Assembly (NCBI RefSeq): GCF_012275515.1
Contig: NZ_JAAZQL010000004.1
Coordinates: 372,001-436,000, forward strand
DNA length: 64,000 nt
Source of the DNA: Novosphingobium sp. SG707
GTDB lineage: Bacteria > Pseudomonadota > Alphaproteobacteria > Sphingomonadales > Sphingomonadaceae
Direction of reading: 5' to 3'
The position numbers were made by a program, and so were the translations under genes. Positions 35,904-44,846 of the stretch are shown piece by piece (positions within the stretch are counted from its first letter, which is position 1; each line of letters opens with the position of its first letter). The notes under the pieces are model-generated. The model saw nothing but the letters and a program-made list of their open reading frames with translations. It did not search any database and was not told the DNA's origin.

Positions 35904-36335
35904 TCATCCCGCCGTGGCGGGAGCGGCGAGCGGGAAATGCGGGATCGGCACCAGCACCGAATCGCCCTGCGATCCATCAGGGTGAATCTCGCGGAAGGTA
36001 TAATAGCCCTCCATGCTGCCCTGCGGCGTGGCCAGCGGGCAGCCCGAGACGTAATCATGGCTTTGGCCCGGAGACAGCACGGGGGTCTCGCCCACGACGC
36101 CTTCGCCCTCGACCAGATTGACCGCACCGCGTCCATCGGTGATCCGCCAGTGGCGCGTGACCAGTTGCAGGGTGCGATCCGAGTCGTTCTCGATCCGTAT
36201 ATGATAGACCCAGAACCACTTGCCCGCCTCGATCCGCGATTGTTCGGGCAGGAAGTTGACAGCCACCCGCACGGTGACGCCATGGGTGGTGGCGGCGTGC
36301 TGGAACAGTTCCTTGATGAAGGATCGGTCAGACAT
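35904..36335 (-). CDS. apaG: ApaG domain protein
   Basis: A 143-residue ApaG/DUF525 protein with an immunoglobulin-like fold: VRVAVNFLPEQSRIEAGKWFWVYHIRIEN, RHWRITDGRG, VEGEGVVGETPVLSPGQ and GSMEGYYTF segments are all characteristic. ApaG is linked genetically to cobalt and magnesium tolerance in enterobacteria, but the mechanism is unsettled. It begins with an extra 15-residue helix (MSDRSFIKELFQHAA). It is transcribed in the same direction as the LysR gene, 41 bases upstream of it. Confidence 0.93.
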   Translation of the reverse strand: MSDRSFIKELFQHAATTHGVTVRVAVNFLPEQSRIEAGKWFWVYHIRIENDSDRTLQLVTRHWRITDGRGAVNLVEGEGVVGETPVLSPGQSHDYVSGCPLATPQGSMEGYYTFREIHPDGSQGDSVLVPIPHFPLAAPATAG

Positions 36336-36490
36336 GGATGCAGGTTAGCGCCGCTTTTGGCGCTTCGCAACGGGCCTTTAGGGGCATTTGGGGGTTATTG
36401 GGCCAACGGTTTGCCGCAAAAAATGCAGGTCTTTTATTGATATTCACTCGCAATAGCGTTAAATAGAGCTCCACACCAAGGAGTGTCCCC

Positions 36491-36922
36491 ATGAACGAAC
36501 CGCATCTGGCCCGGATCCTGCCCCATACCGCCCCGCTCGAAGGCCCGCCGCGCGCACTTCTGGTCGCGCTGCGCCGGATGGCGATCCACGGCCTCTATGA
36601 TGCCAGCGCGTCGCTGTTGATGTTTGAACATTTCGGGCTGCATTTCCGCAAGCCGCTGGTGCTGATGCGCGCGCTGTTGATGGAGGTTTCGCAGACCACC
36701 CGCAAACCGATCCAGATCGCGCCCTGCTGCGCCTCGCGCATGACGACGGCGGAAAATGCGCTGCTGCGCGCGATGACCTGCGCCGATCATGACCCCGCAC
36801 AGGCAGGGCAGCATTTGCAGGATCTGACTCAGGCCCCCGCCATCGAGGGTCTGCTGGCCACCACCCGCGTGCTGGCCAGCACCCTTCGCGATTCCGGGCG
36901 GGAACTCAGGGTCGAGGCTTGA
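36491..36922 (+). CDS. Conserved hypothetical protein (143 aa), possibly DUF6628
   Basis: A cytoplasmic, mostly helical protein without a signal peptide or transmembrane helix. It has a conserved-looking central part with two Cys in APCCASRM, and the stretch FGLHFRKPLVLMRALLMEVS. It resembles small sphingomonad proteins that I recall being annotated DUF6628, but that link is from memory and not tested. A good GGAG ribosome binding site precedes the ATG. It is convergent with metZ, six bases apart, and divergent from apaG. Confidence 0.7.
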   Translation: MNEPHLARILPHTAPLEGPPRALLVALRRMAIHGLYDASASLLMFEHFGLHFRKPLVLMRALLMEVSQTTRKPIQIAPCCASRMTTAENALLRAMTCADHDPAQAGQHLQDLTQAPAIEGLLATTRVLASTLRDSGRELRVEA

Positions 36923-36928
36923 AGGCCC

Positions 36929-38137
36929 TTAAAGCCCGATCGCCTTCAATGCCCCGTCGAGATCTTCCTTGAGGTCTTCCAGATCCTCAAGCCCGACGCT
37001 GATACGGATCATGCCCTCGGTCACGCCCATCGCCTGCCGCGTTTCGGGCGAGATCGAGGAATGAGTGGTGCTGGCCGGATGGGTCATCAGCGACTTGGTG
37101 TCGCCGATATTGTTCGAAATGTCGATCAATTGCAGCGCGTTGAGCAGCTTCATCGCCGCCTCGCGCCCGCCATCGACCTCAAAGGAGAAGATCGAACCCG
37201 CGCCATACATCTGCTGTTTGACCAGATAGTGCTGCGGGTGGCTTTCCAGACCGGGGTGCAGCACACGCGGCAGGCGCGCTTCCAGCCAGCGGCCGAGGTC
37301 CAGCGCAGCATCACTCTGCGCCTTCGCGCGCAGTTCGAGCGTTTCCAGACCTTTCAGCACCACCCATGCATTGAAGGGCGAAAGCACATTGCCCGTGTTG
37401 CGCGTATAGGGATGCAGGATGGTGTTGATGAAATTGGCATCGCCCGCCACCGCGCCCGCCAGCGTCCGGCCCGAACCGTCCATCAGCTTGGTCGCAGCAT
37501 AGGCCACCACATCGGCGCCATGATCGAGCGGGCGCTGCAAGGCGACGCTGGCAAAGGCATTGTCCACCACCACGCGAATGCCGCGCGCATGGGCGATCTT
37601 GGAAACCTCGGCAATATCGACCAGATCCATCGTCGGATTGGCCGGGGTTTCAAAGAAGAACAGCTTGGTATTGTCGCGGATCGCGTCCTGCCACTGATTG
37701 AGGTCGCGCCCGTCAACCGCCGTCACCTCGATGCCAAAGCGGGGCAACAGATTGTCCGTCACCCAGCGCGTCGGGCCAAAGGCGGCCTTGGCGATCACCA
37801 TATGGTCACCCGCCGACAATTGGCACAACAGAACGCTGGACATCGCGCCCATGCCGCTGGCCTGACACCGGCACGCCTCGGCCCCTTCCATCAGGGCGAT
37901 GCGCTCCTCCAGCATCTGCACGCTGGGGTTGGCGGTGCGCGAATAGGTCATGCCGGGCAATTTGCCCGCAAAGCGGTCGGCCACGGTTTCGGCGCTGTCA
38001 TAGGCAAAGCCCGAGGTCATATAGATGGCCTCGGAGGTTTCGCCCTGTTCGCTGCGCCATGTGCCGCCGCGCACGGCCTGCGTCGCGCTGCGCCAGTTGC
38101 GGGTGATCTTGCGATCCTGTCCAGTATCCCTTTTCAT
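36929..38137 (-). CDS. metZ: O-succinylhomoserine sulfhydrylase
   Basis: PLP enzyme making homocysteine from O-succinylhomoserine and sulfide in methionine synthesis. The 402-residue protein belongs to the Cys/Met metabolism family: YSRTANPSVQMLEERIALMEGAE, SGMGAMSSVLL, DNAFASVALQRPLDHGADVV and the PLP lysine in YAATKLMDGSGR. The N-terminus (KITRNWRSATQAVRGGTWRSEQGETSEAIY) matches MetZ rather than cystathionine gamma-synthase. The ATG at 38137 lies under a hairpin that covers its ribosome binding region (see regulatory entry). Confidence 0.93.
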   Translation of the reverse strand: MKRDTGQDRKITRNWRSATQAVRGGTWRSEQGETSEAIYMTSGFAYDSAETVADRFAGKLPGMTYSRTANPSVQMLEERIALMEGAEACRCQASGMGAMSSVLLCQLSAGDHMVIAKAAFGPTRWVTDNLLPRFGIEVTAVDGRDLNQWQDAIRDNTKLFFFETPANPTMDLVDIAEVSKIAHARGIRVVVDNAFASVALQRPLDHGADVVAYAATKLMDGSGRTLAGAVAGDANFINTILHPYTRNTGNVLSPFNAWVVLKGLETLELRAKAQSDAALDLGRWLEARLPRVLHPGLESHPQHYLVKQQMYGAGSIFSFEVDGGREAAMKLLNALQLIDISNNIGDTKSLMTHPASTTHSSISPETRQAMGVTEGMIRISVGLEDLEDLKEDLDGALKAIGL

Positions 38138-38141
38138 GGGG

Positions 38142-38176
38142 CCTTGCTCTATAACCGGCACGGCGCAAGAGCAAGG
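38142..38176 (-). promoter_or_regulatory. Leader hairpin covering the metZ ribosome binding site
   Basis: CCTTGCTCT (38168-38176 read on the minus strand) pairs with AGAGCAAGG (38150-38142) around a 17-base loop. The second arm contains the CAAGG just ahead of the metZ ATG at 38137. Pairing would hide the ribosome binding site. It does not match the SAM-II pattern as I know it. Confidence 0.45.
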
Positions 38177-38230
38177 GCATCCGGCGCAAGCGCTGTTGCG
38201 CAGATCCCGCCCCGGATCTAGCCTGTTCAA

Positions 38231-39493
38231 ATGTTTGCCAAGCCACAGTCCGACCCGTGGGCATTCCAGATCCTTGTCACGCTGCTGTTTGCCGGGTTGG
38301 TGGCGCTGCGCCTGACGATCCCGTCGCATCTCTATTTCGACGAGATCCATTATGTGCCCGCCGCGCGCGCGATGATCGCGGACAATCCGGCCAATCCGGA
38401 ACACCCGCTGTTTGCCAAGGCGATGATCGCCGCCTCGATCCGCATCTTTGGCGACAATCCTTTGGGCTGGCGGATGCCCAGCGCGCTGATGGGGGTGATC
38501 GGCCTGTGGGCCTTTGGCCGCGCCATGTGGCGGGCCAGCGGGAGGGCCATGGCCTCGGTCGCCGCGATGGTGCTGCTGGCCACGGATTTCGCGTGGTATG
38601 TGCAAAGCCGGATTGCCATGCTCGACATGGTGATGGCTGGGCTGGCGATGGTGGCGCTCTGGCTGATCGCGGGGGCGATGAACCGGGCCGATGGATCGCG
38701 ATGGCGGATGGTGGCGGGCGGGCTCGTGCTGGGCCTGTCGCTGGGCGCGAAATGGAGCGTGCTGCCGGTCTGGGCGGTGGTTGTGGCTATGATGCTGGGC
38801 GCGCGGTTGTGGGCCTTGGCCACCGGGGCGCGGCCGATCCTGCCCGCGCTCTCGATGGTCGAGCTGAGCCTGTGTCTGATCGCCCTGCCGCTGGGGGCCT
38901 ATTGGCTGACCTATCTGCCGGGCTTTTTCACCGCGCGCGATGCGGTGCCCCCTCTCGATCCGATCGGTTGGCATCGCCACATGATCGACCTGCAAAGCAG
39001 CGTGACCAAGCACCATCCCTATCAGAGCGTGTGGACCCAGTGGATCATCAACTGGCGCGCGATCTGGTATCTTTATGAAGTCACCGACGGGGCGCAGCGC
39101 GGGGTGATGCTGATCGGCAATCCCCTCACAATGATCGCGGGGCTGATCGCGCTGGTCTGGGCGGGATGGTGCGGATTGGCCCGCCGGGCATGGTTGCCGC
39201 TGGTGCTGGTGGCGCTTTATGGCGCCTCACTGGGCCTGTGGATCGTGGGCAACAAGCCGGTGCAGTTCTATTACCACTATCTGCTGCCCGGCACGTTTCT
39301 GATGGCGGCGCTGGGGCTGGCGGTGGATGATTTATGGGCCGCGCGCGGGCGACGCTGGAGGCATGAGGCTTTTGGCATCCTCTTGCTGTCGGTGGGCGTG
39401 TTCGCGTGGTTCTTTCCGATCCTCTCGGCCGCCGCGCTGCATAAGGGCGTGGCCAGTTTCGAGGACTGGATGTGGCTGGCCAGCTGGCGCTGA
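38231..39493 (+). CDS. Protein mannosyltransferase-like GT39 enzyme
   Basis: A 420-residue GT-C membrane protein resembling dolichyl-phosphate-mannose protein mannosyltransferases. The first loop has the acidic pair in HLYFDEIHYVPAARAMI, followed by NPEHPLFAKAMIAASIRIFGDNPLGWRMPSAL, the classical PMT motif set (HPP-like EHP, GW-R-P). About ten transmembrane segments follow. A late QFYYHYLLPGTF segment is also typical of the group. The likely donor is a polyprenyl-phosphate sugar supplied by the opposing GT2-GtrA gene (inference from position). It is divergent from metZ with a 93-base gap. Confidence 0.84.
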   Translation: MFAKPQSDPWAFQILVTLLFAGLVALRLTIPSHLYFDEIHYVPAARAMIADNPANPEHPLFAKAMIAASIRIFGDNPLGWRMPSALMGVIGLWAFGRAMWRASGRAMASVAAMVLLATDFAWYVQSRIAMLDMVMAGLAMVALWLIAGAMNRADGSRWRMVAGGLVLGLSLGAKWSVLPVWAVVVAMMLGARLWALATGARPILPALSMVELSLCLIALPLGAYWLTYLPGFFTARDAVPPLDPIGWHRHMIDLQSSVTKHHPYQSVWTQWIINWRAIWYLYEVTDGAQRGVMLIGNPLTMIAGLIALVWAGWCGLARRAWLPLVLVALYGASLGLWIVGNKPVQFYYHYLLPGTFLMAALGLAVDDLWAARGRRWRHEAFGILLLSVGVFAWFFPILSAAALHKGVASFEDWMWLASWR

Positions 39494-39544
39494 GTTTGAA
39501 AATGCGCCGAAAGAGACGCATTTCATGCGGCACCGGCCCTCTCC

Positions 39545-39592
39545 CCCGGCCCTGCCACCCAAGAGTTTACTCGATTGAGTGACAGGGCCGGG
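39545..39592. terminator. Convergent terminator between the PMT-like and GT2-GtrA genes
   Basis: CCCGGCCCTG (39545-39554) pairs with CAGGGCCGGG (39583-39592) and the stem continues past one mismatch. The loop contains a further small ACTC/GAGT stem. A weaker hairpin (39500-39506/39517-39523) sits nearer the PMT stop. Confidence 0.7.
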
Positions 39593-39607
39593 AAAGAGTG
39601 CCTCTGA

Positions 39608-40750
39608 TCAATTCCCGTATTTGCCCCAGACGAACTTGCTCGACAGCGCAAAGTTCCACACCGAGGCCAGCACGATGCCGACCAGCACCGCGATCACATC
39701 GTGGATATGCATCCGCTTCAAGGCCGCCGTCGCGCCGATGTTGGTCAGCAGGCCCAGCGAACAGGTCAGCGCGAATTGCGCCCAGCCCTTGCACAAAGGC
39801 CAGACCCCGCGCAAACGCTTGTCGGCATAGGTCAGCTCATTGTTCAGCACGAAGTTGAACGTCATGGCCACCAGTGCGGCAATCGTGTTGGCAATATTGA
39901 AGGTCGTCTCGTCGCTCGACCAATGGCCATAGACGAAGCGCTGGCCCAGAAACACGCTGAGCACCAGCCACAGCATGGCGAATTGCACCAGCACGCCCAG
40001 CGCCCCCACCGTGCCGAACAGCGCGAAACGGGTGGGAATGATGCGGCCCAGCCACTTGTCGTAAAGACCGATCAGGAATTCAAACACAACCGTCCGATCC
40101 AGCTTGCTTTCGCCATCCGCGCGGGCGGCGAAATCGAGGGGAAATTCCTTGACCCGCATCGGCGCGTCAACCGTGGCAAGAATATCGAGCAGGATCTTGA
40201 AACCCACGCCCGAAAGGCGATGCGCATCACAGCGCAGCGTGGCCGTGGGCAGCATGAAAAAGCCGCTCATCGGATCGGACAGATCCACGCCCGTCACCTT
40301 GCGCGCGATGGCATTGGCAAAGCCGCTGGCCTTGACACGATCAGGGCGGCCCCATGCCTCGGTGCTGGCGCCTTCGGCAAAGCGGCTGGCATAGGCCAGA
40401 TCATATTCGCCCGATTCAATGGCCGCCAACATGCCGGGCAACAGCTTGGGATCATGCTGATGGTCGGCGTCCATCACCGCGACGATGGGGGCGGCAGTGG
40501 CGCACATGCCCTCGATGGCGGCGCTGGCCAGACCGCGCCGCCCGATGCGCTGGATGCAGCGGATGCGGGGGTCTTCCAAAGCGATGGCGCGTGCCTCATC
40601 GGCAGTGCCGTCGCGGCTGTTGTCGTCAACGAAGATCGCCTCCCACGCGATGCCCGCCAAAGCGGCATCGAGCCGCGCCACGAGCGGGCGCAGGTTGCCC
40701 CTCTCGTTCAGCGTGGGCATTACGATGGCAAGTTGCAGAGTCTGAACCAT
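39608..40750 (-). CDS. GT2-GtrA fusion: polyprenyl-phosphate sugar synthase
   Basis: A 380-residue two-domain protein. Residues 1-230 are a GT-A family 2 glycosyltransferase (VMPTLNERGNL, DDNSRDGT, DADHQHDPKLLPGML, SRFAEGAS) of the dolichyl-phosphate-mannose synthase type. The C-terminal part, from about residue 245, is a GtrA-like domain with four transmembrane helices (RFALFGTVGALGVLVQFAMLW and further). Such proteins load a sugar, usually mannose or glucose, onto a lipid phosphate for use by GT-C enzymes, and the opposing PMT-like gene is an obvious consumer. The ATG at 40750 is clear. Confidence 0.88.
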   Translation of the reverse strand: MVQTLQLAIVMPTLNERGNLRPLVARLDAALAGIAWEAIFVDDNSRDGTADEARAIALEDPRIRCIQRIGRRGLASAAIEGMCATAAPIVAVMDADHQHDPKLLPGMLAAIESGEYDLAYASRFAEGASTEAWGRPDRVKASGFANAIARKVTGVDLSDPMSGFFMLPTATLRCDAHRLSGVGFKILLDILATVDAPMRVKEFPLDFAARADGESKLDRTVVFEFLIGLYDKWLGRIIPTRFALFGTVGALGVLVQFAMLWLVLSVFLGQRFVYGHWSSDETTFNIANTIAALVAMTFNFVLNNELTYADKRLRGVWPLCKGWAQFALTCSLGLLTNIGATAALKRMHIHDVIAVLVGIVLASVWNFALSSKFVWGKYGN

Positions 40751-40901
40751 AATTCCTGATGCTAAAAAAGCCGAAAGATGGGGAAGAGCCCCATTCTGAC
40801 CCCATTCTGCCGCATATGACCGGGTTCATCGCCCCCCGGAAAACGCGCGTCTCTTGCGCCCCAACCTTGTTCAAATCATGGCAGGGGCGCAAAAGCGCGG
40901 A

Positions 40902-41960
40902 TTACAGGCGTTCCAGCACCGCATCACCGATCGCGCTGGTCGAGGCATCGCCGCCCAGATCGCCGCCGCGAATGCCGTCGGCCAGCGTCTTGGCCACAGC
41001 CGCCTCGATCCGCGCGGCCTGCGCCTCAAGGCCCAGCGAATGGCGCAGCAGCATGGCGGCCGACAGGATCGTGGCCATCGGGTTGGCCTTGTTCTGGCCC
41101 GCGATGTCGGGCGCGCTGCCGTGGATGGGTTCATACAGGCCCACGGTGCCATATTCGGTCTGGCGCGTGCCCAGCGAGGCCGAGGCCAGCAGGCCGATCG
41201 AGCCGACGCACATGCTGGCCTGATCCGACAGGATATCGCCAAACAGATTGCCCGTGACGATCACATCGAACTGGCCGGGCGACTTGACGAGCTGCATCGC
41301 GGCATTGTCGACATACATGTGGGAGAGTTCAACATCGGGATATTCGGCCGAAACCTCGATCACCACATCGCGCCAGAGCTGGCTGGTCTCGAGCACATTG
41401 GCCTTGTCCACGCTGCACAGCTTGCCCTTGCGGCCCTGCGCGGCCTTGAAACCGGCATGCGCGATGCGGCGCACTTCGTCCTCGGCATAGGACATCATGT
41501 CCCAGCCCTGACGACGGCCGTCTTCCAGCTTGCGCATGCCCTTTTCGCCGAAATACACATCGCCGTTCAGCTCGCGCACGATCAGCAGGTCGATCTGGCT
41601 GGCGACTTCGGGACGCAGCGCCGAAAAGCCTTCGAGGCCGGGGAAGAGCGTTGCCGGACGCAGGTTGGCGAACAGCGAGAGTTCCTTGCGCAGGCCCAGA
41701 ATGGCCTGTTCCGGACGCAGCGCGCGCTCCAGATGGTCGCAGGAAAAATCGCCCACCGCGCCAAACAGGATACCGTCCACGCCGCGCGCGATTTCCTTGG
41801 TCGCCTCGGGCAGAGGATGGCCATGCTTGTAATAAGCCGCGCCGCCCACATCGCCTTCGACCATTTCAAGCCCGGCAATCGCCAGCTTGTCCAGCACGCG
41901 GACGGCCTGTGCCGTCACTTCGGGGCCGATGCCGTCACCGGCGAAAACCGCAATCTTCAT
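40902..41960 (-). CDS. leuB: 3-isopropylmalate dehydrogenase
   Basis: NAD-dependent oxidative decarboxylation in leucine synthesis. The 352-residue protein has the start [15 protein letters not shown], the substrate arginines around [13 protein letters not shown] and [17 protein letters not shown], the catalytic Lys in [10 protein letters not shown], the metal ligands in [11 protein letters not shown] and the NAD-binding [13 protein letters not shown]. It is 13 bases downstream of recO and on the same strand; leuCD are not in the window. Confidence 0.97.
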   Translation of the reverse strand: MKIAVFAGDGIGPEVTAQAVRVLDKLAIAGLEMVEGDVGGAAYYKHGHPLPEATKEIARGVDGILFGAVGDFSCDHLERALRPEQAILGLRKELSLFANLRPATLFPGLEGFSALRPEVASQIDLLIVRELNGDVYFGEKGMRKLEDGRRQGWDMMSYAEDEVRRIAHAGFKAAQGRKGKLCSVDKANVLETSQLWRDVVIEVSAEYPDVELSHMYVDNAAMQLVKSPGQFDVIVTGNLFGDILSDQASMCVGSIGLLASASLGTRQTEYGTVGLYEPIHGSAPDIAGQNKANPMATILSAAMLLRHSLGLEAQAARIEAAVAKTLADGIRGGDLGGDASTSAIGDAVLERL

Positions 41961-41973
41961 GGCTCTACCTCTT

Positions 41974-42600
41974 TCAAGCTGCCATGCGCCCCAGACGTTG
42001 GCGCAATATTTCGCGCGCTCCCATAACATCGCCGCGCCGATCGGCAAGCAGATAGCGCGAAAGGGCAAGGCCAAGCGCATCGAAACGGGCCAGAACCGCA
42101 TCCCACGCGCCGCCTTCCAGCATCCGCTGACCGTCAGCCCCGGCGCCGAAACGTTCGCCATAGCCCAGTTCGCGCAGCAAGAGCGCCTCATAGGCCAGCA
42201 AGGCCGGCGCCCAACCCCGCGCCGATGGCGCATGGCACACCGCATCGAGCAGCGCGCCCAATGCATCATAAAGCGCCGGATAGGCCTGCCGCTCGGGCAG
42301 GGAAGCGGCGACAAGCGCCGTGACCCAGCCGATTGCGGCAGCGGGCAAAGGTTCAACCAGAAAAGGCGCGCGGCTGACCGTCAATTCAACCTTGGCCGCA
42401 GGCATCTGGCTGGGAATGCGCGCACGCATGTCCACCGCCAGCCCATTGCCGGGGATCAGCACCGGGCGCAGGTCCCGCCCCCGCCCCCCCGCGACATAGG
42501 CCGCCACCATCCCATGATCGGCGGTCATCAGGCGCGCGATCACCCCCACCTCGCCATGCGGGCGGCCCGAACACAAAATGGCATGGGCGCGAATATGCAT
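41974..42600 (-). CDS. recO: DNA repair protein RecO
   Basis: Mediates RecA loading on gapped DNA with RecF and RecR. The 208-residue protein has an N-terminal OB fold ([41 protein letters not shown]) and a helical C-terminal region ([34 protein letters not shown]). The usual zinc-finger cysteines of E. coli-type relatives are absent, as in many alphaproteobacterial RecO. It is somewhat short but has both domains. It forms an operon with leuB and is divergent from the EF-hand gene. Confidence 0.88.
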   Translation of the reverse strand: MHIRAHAILCSGRPHGEVGVIARLMTADHGMVAAYVAGGRGRDLRPVLIPGNGLAVDMRARIPSQMPAAKVELTVSRAPFLVEPLPAAAIGWVTALVAASLPERQAYPALYDALGALLDAVCHAPSARGWAPALLAYEALLLRELGYGERFGAGADGQRMLEGGAWDAVLARFDALGLALSRYLLADRRGDVMGAREILRQRLGRMAA

Positions 42601-42701
42601 AGGCTCCCCGCTAGAGCAAAATGGCGCGGGAGGCAAAAAGCACCGCCGTTCATCTGCGCGCAAGCTTTGCGCAGGCAGGTCAGCTATGGGGAGGGCTTCG
42701 C

Positions 42702-43538
42702 ATGGGTCCGGGATGTAATATGCGCAACAGATTGACAGTTTTGACAGCCTTGCTGCTGGCCGTGCCGATGATGTCGGCGGCCCCTGCCATGGCCCAGATG
42801 GGCGGCATGGGGGGAATGGGCGGCATGGGCGGCGGAGGCATGGGTGGTATGGGCGGCGGTGGCGGCATGGGTGGCCGTCATCGCGGCGGCGATATGGACA
42901 GCCCGCCCGATGGCGGCGGCCCGCGCGGCGGCGCGCCACGGGACATGAAGCCCATCCCGCTGAAAAGATACGAGGCGGCGGTCGAATCCATGTTCCGCGC
43001 GGCCGACGCCAACAAGGATGGCATGGTCACGCTGGCCGAGTTTGAAAGCGTGATCACCGCGCGGCGCAATGCGCTGATCCACAAGCGCTTTGTCGATGTG
43101 GACGCCAACCATGACGGGCGCATCGACGAGGGTGAGTTCATCGCCTGGGAAAGCCGCAAGAGCAGCGCGGAAATGGCCGAGGATGGCGGCGAATTTGCCG
43201 AAATCGTGCCCGATGCGATCTTCCCCGATCTGGGCGAAGGCGAGCGCGACATGGCGCTGCGCCTGGCGGTCGAGCCGCTGGGGCCGGTGGCGATTGCCAA
43301 GGCCAATGTCGACTATGACGCCGGGATCAGCCTTGCCGAATTGCAGGCCTATGAACGCGCCCGTTTCGACAAGGCCGACACCAACAAGGACCTGTTCCTC
43401 AGCCGCGAAGAGATCAACGCGATGCGCGGCGGACGCGGCATGATGCCCCCCATGGGCGGCGGACGGCGCGGCGGCGGTGGCGGTATGGGCGATGGCCCGC
43501 CTCCGGGCATGCCCCCGATGGGCGGTGACGACAATTAA
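42702..43538 (+). CDS. Exported EF-hand protein with Gly/Met-rich linker
   Basis: A secreted or periplasmic calcium-binding protein of unknown role, 278 residues. After the signal peptide (NRLTVLTALLLAVPMMSAAPAMA) comes a low-complexity Gly-Met stretch (MGGMGG repeats, about residues 40-70), then EF-hand loops DANKDGMVTLAEF and DANHDGRIDEGEF, a degenerate one around VDYDAGISLAEL and a fourth, ADTNKDLFLSREE. A Gly/Met/Pro-rich C-terminal tail follows. The ATG at 42702 has GGGGAGGG eight bases ahead; the ATG at 42720 also gives a good signal peptide. Three of four loops look able to bind calcium. Confidence 0.86.
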   Translation: MGPGCNMRNRLTVLTALLLAVPMMSAAPAMAQMGGMGGMGGMGGGGMGGMGGGGGMGGRHRGGDMDSPPDGGGPRGGAPRDMKPIPLKRYEAAVESMFRAADANKDGMVTLAEFESVITARRNALIHKRFVDVDANHDGRIDEGEFIAWESRKSSAEMAEDGGEFAEIVPDAIFPDLGEGERDMALRLAVEPLGPVAIAKANVDYDAGISLAELQAYERARFDKADTNKDLFLSREEINAMRGGRGMMPPMGGGRRGGGGGMGDGPPPGMPPMGGDDN

Positions 43539-43546
43539 GCATCACG

Positions 43547-43573
43547 GCGCCGGGAGCATCACACTCCCGGCGC
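43547..43573 (+). terminator. Terminator of the EF-hand gene
   Basis: GCGCCGGGAG (43547-43556) pairs with CTCCCGGCGC (43564-43573), loop CATCACA, followed by TGTTCTTTT. It overlaps the start of the opposing DUF418 stop region, so transcripts converge here. Confidence 0.85.
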
Positions 43574-44818
43574 TGTTCTTTTGAAAGGCAGAGCTTGGCG
43601 CTCCACCAGCGAGCGCCACAGCCATTCGAGCGGCCCCTGACGGAAGCGGGCCAGCCAGGGCTTGCTCCAGCCCAGCATGGCGATCCACACGGCCAGCACC
43701 ACCAGCATCTGCGCCGCATCGCCCATCCGCCCGAACAGGCCCGCGCGATAGAACAGCACCGAGAGCGCCACGCTGGTCAGGATATAATTGGAAAAGGCCA
43801 TCCGCCCCGCCGCCACCAGCCGCTCTCCCAGCCAGCCCCGCAGCAGACAGGGCGCGGCCAGCAGCATCAGCGCATAATAGGCCAGCGCCAGCAACAGATG
43901 TTGAGGCGCGGCCCAATTGGCCATCAGCTCGCCCATCGCCACCGGGGGGAAATGGCGCGCCCAAGCCCACCACGCCATGCCCAGCGCCATCGGCAGCCCT
44001 AACCCCAGCCCCAGCGCCACCACACCCCACAGCACCCGCCGCGAGGCCAACCCTTGGGCAAAACCGATGCGATAGAGCACCATGCCGATCAGCATCAGCG
44101 GCAAAGTCTCGCCGAAACTGGCGAAGATCATGACAAAGGGCCAGCCCGGCGCATGGACCAGCTTGTCATGCGCCATGGCCATAAAGCCCAGATGCGCCTG
44201 CGCCACATCGCCGCGCATCATCGCCATGCTGTCGATCAGCGCGGATTTCAATTGGGCCACCTCATCCGCACCGGCCATGCCAAGGCGCACATGTTCCTCG
44301 GCCATCACCAGCGGCAGGCCGCCCAAGCCTCCCATCACCGCCCAGAGCAGATATCCGGCGAGAGCGCCAATCACCAGCGCCCGATTGGAAAACACGCAAA
44401 GCCCCAGCGCGACAAAGCCGCAGGCCGCGTAGAGGAACAGAATATCCCCCCACCACAGCAGCACGTAATGCAGATAGCCAAACAGCGCCAGCCAGCCCAG
44501 CCGCCGCGCCTGAAGCGCCAAACCGTTGCGCCCCGCCGCCTCGGCCCGCTCGATAAAGAGCAGCATCGAGGCGCCGAACAGCATGGTGAAAAGCGCGCGC
44601 ATCTTGCCTTCAAACAGGACAAGGATCGCGGCAAACACCGCCTCGTCCAGCGGCGCGGCGGGCGCATAGGCAAAGCCGCCGCCCTGCGCGATCAGATGGG
44701 CGGGCGTCAAAGTGGCCAGACGCGGCCCGGCGAAGCCCGCCACATTGACCGCCACAATGCCCAGCACCGCAAATCCGCGCACCAGATCGAGCGAAATGAT
44801 CCGCTCGCGCCCCTCCAT
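43559..44818 (-). CDS. DUF418 family membrane protein
   Basis: A 419-residue polytopic protein of the DUF418/YeiB group, whose function is unproven. The opening MEGRERIISLDLVRGFAVLGIVAVNV is the heparan-acetyltransferase-like start common to the group. The conserved C-terminal DUF418 region includes AAGRMAFSNYILTSV and the GPLEWLWRS motif near the end (RQGPLEWLWRSLV). About ten transmembrane helices are visible. The ATG at 44818 is used; a TTG two codons upstream has better spacing to a GAGGA and is possible. Confidence 0.88.
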   Translation of the reverse strand: MEGRERIISLDLVRGFAVLGIVAVNVAGFAGPRLATLTPAHLIAQGGGFAYAPAAPLDEAVFAAILVLFEGKMRALFTMLFGASMLLFIERAEAAGRNGLALQARRLGWLALFGYLHYVLLWWGDILFLYAACGFVALGLCVFSNRALVIGALAGYLLWAVMGGLGGLPLVMAEEHVRLGMAGADEVAQLKSALIDSMAMMRGDVAQAHLGFMAMAHDKLVHAPGWPFVMIFASFGETLPLMLIGMVLYRIGFAQGLASRRVLWGVVALGLGLGLPMALGMAWWAWARHFPPVAMGELMANWAAPQHLLLALAYYALMLLAAPCLLRGWLGERLVAAGRMAFSNYILTSVALSVLFYRAGLFGRMGDAAQMLVVLAVWIAMLGWSKPWLARFRQGPLEWLWRSLVERQALPFKRTAPGV

Positions 44819-44846
44819 CGTCAAAATCGTCAGTCCTCGAACGCCG

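Noticed and set aside
38138..38230. SAM-II riboswitch in the metZ leader
   Set aside because: The 93-base leader has a hairpin but not the SAM-II pseudoknot sequence pattern as I know it.
42800..42880. Tandem GGCATGGG-like DNA repeat
   Set aside because: It encodes the Gly-Met stretch of the EF-hand protein, in frame, so it is reported as a protein feature.
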